Assembly: GCF_013114825.1 (NCBI RefSeq)
Contig: NZ_JAAVLX010000001.1
Coordinates: 620,001 to 684,000, forward strand
DNA: 64,000 bases
Source of the DNA: Bradyrhizobium australiense
GTDB lineage: Bacteria; Pseudomonadota; Alphaproteobacteria; Rhizobiales; Xanthobacteraceae
Direction: 5' to 3'
The notes below the pieces were generated by a model that searched no databases, had not been told where the DNA came from, and saw only the letters and a program-made list of their open reading frames with translations. A program made the position numbers and the translations under genes. This document shows, piece by piece, positions 63,923-64,000 of this stretch (position 1 is its first letter; every line of letters begins with the position of its first letter).

Positions 63923-64000
63923 GCCCAGGAATCAAAAAGAATCAAAAATATTCCGCTTAACGCGAGAGGCAAATCAGTCGCATAACTCCGCCCGTCTCAC

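Overview
The window is GC-rich, densely packed DNA from an alphaproteobacterium, most probably a Bradyrhizobium or a close relative (Nitrobacteraceae). This is inferred from gene content and order: an ABC nitrate transporter, a single-domain globin, an FAD protein and an assimilatory nitrate reductase in a row; a urea/amide uptake and amidase operon; many ABC, TRAP and CoA-linked catabolic genes; and several families of palindromic intergenic repeats typical of these genomes. No rRNA, tRNA, CRISPR array or insertion sequence was seen. Three genes carry frameshifts.

Layout. 0.3-7.4 kb: an ABC exporter, a glycogen-debranching-type glucosidase, a periplasmic PRC-barrel protein and two MFS transporters that overlap tail to tail. 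7.5-13.2 kb: a minus-strand redox group (DUF302 protein, FAD/disulfide-reductase-like enzyme, secreted cupin), a small Met-rich secreted protein, a peroxiredoxin-like protein, an orphan nuoB and small genes. 13.3-17.9 kb: a LysR regulator divergent from 3-hydroxybutyrate dehydrogenase and a patatin-like hydrolase (polyhydroxybutyrate mobilisation), then glgA. 18.0-28.1 kb: a CaiB/BaiF CoA-transferase, a complete oligopeptide-type ABC transporter, a Zn alcohol dehydrogenase, an isopropylmalate-dehydrogenase-family enzyme flanked by twin palindromic repeats, and a crotonase-fold protein without the usual catalytic glutamates. 28.5-36.8 kb: an XRE regulator, a DctPQM TRAP transporter, an HWE-type sensor kinase, a beta-lactamase-fold hydrolase and an intradiol dioxygenase. 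37.1-44.7 kb: the nitrate assimilation operon, preceded by a sigma-54-like promoter. 45.0-57.2 kb: a two-component system whose kinase is fused to an NCS1-type permease, divergent from urtABCDE-fmdA-fmdB-amiE. 57.2-64 kb: an aldo/keto reductase, a DMT exporter, a second alcohol dehydrogenase, a membrane-anchored DJ-1/PfpI protein, a frameshifted FAD oxidase and a LysR remnant.

How the genes work together. The right half is a nitrogen-scavenging region. One operon imports nitrate and reduces it, with a globin probably dealing with nitric oxide. The next imports urea and short amides through an Urt/Fmd-type ABC transporter and hydrolyses the amides with formamidase and aliphatic amidase. The transporter-fused sensor kinase and its LuxR-type partner sit head to head with the amide operon and are the best candidates for its control. 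This transporter-receptor kinase, with a cysteine-rich segment between permease and kinase, is the most unusual item in the window. The genes flp and nasC, and the FAD oxidase near the right end, are each disrupted by the loss of one or two bases. Two of the three lie in G runs, so consensus errors must be excluded before calling them pseudogenes.
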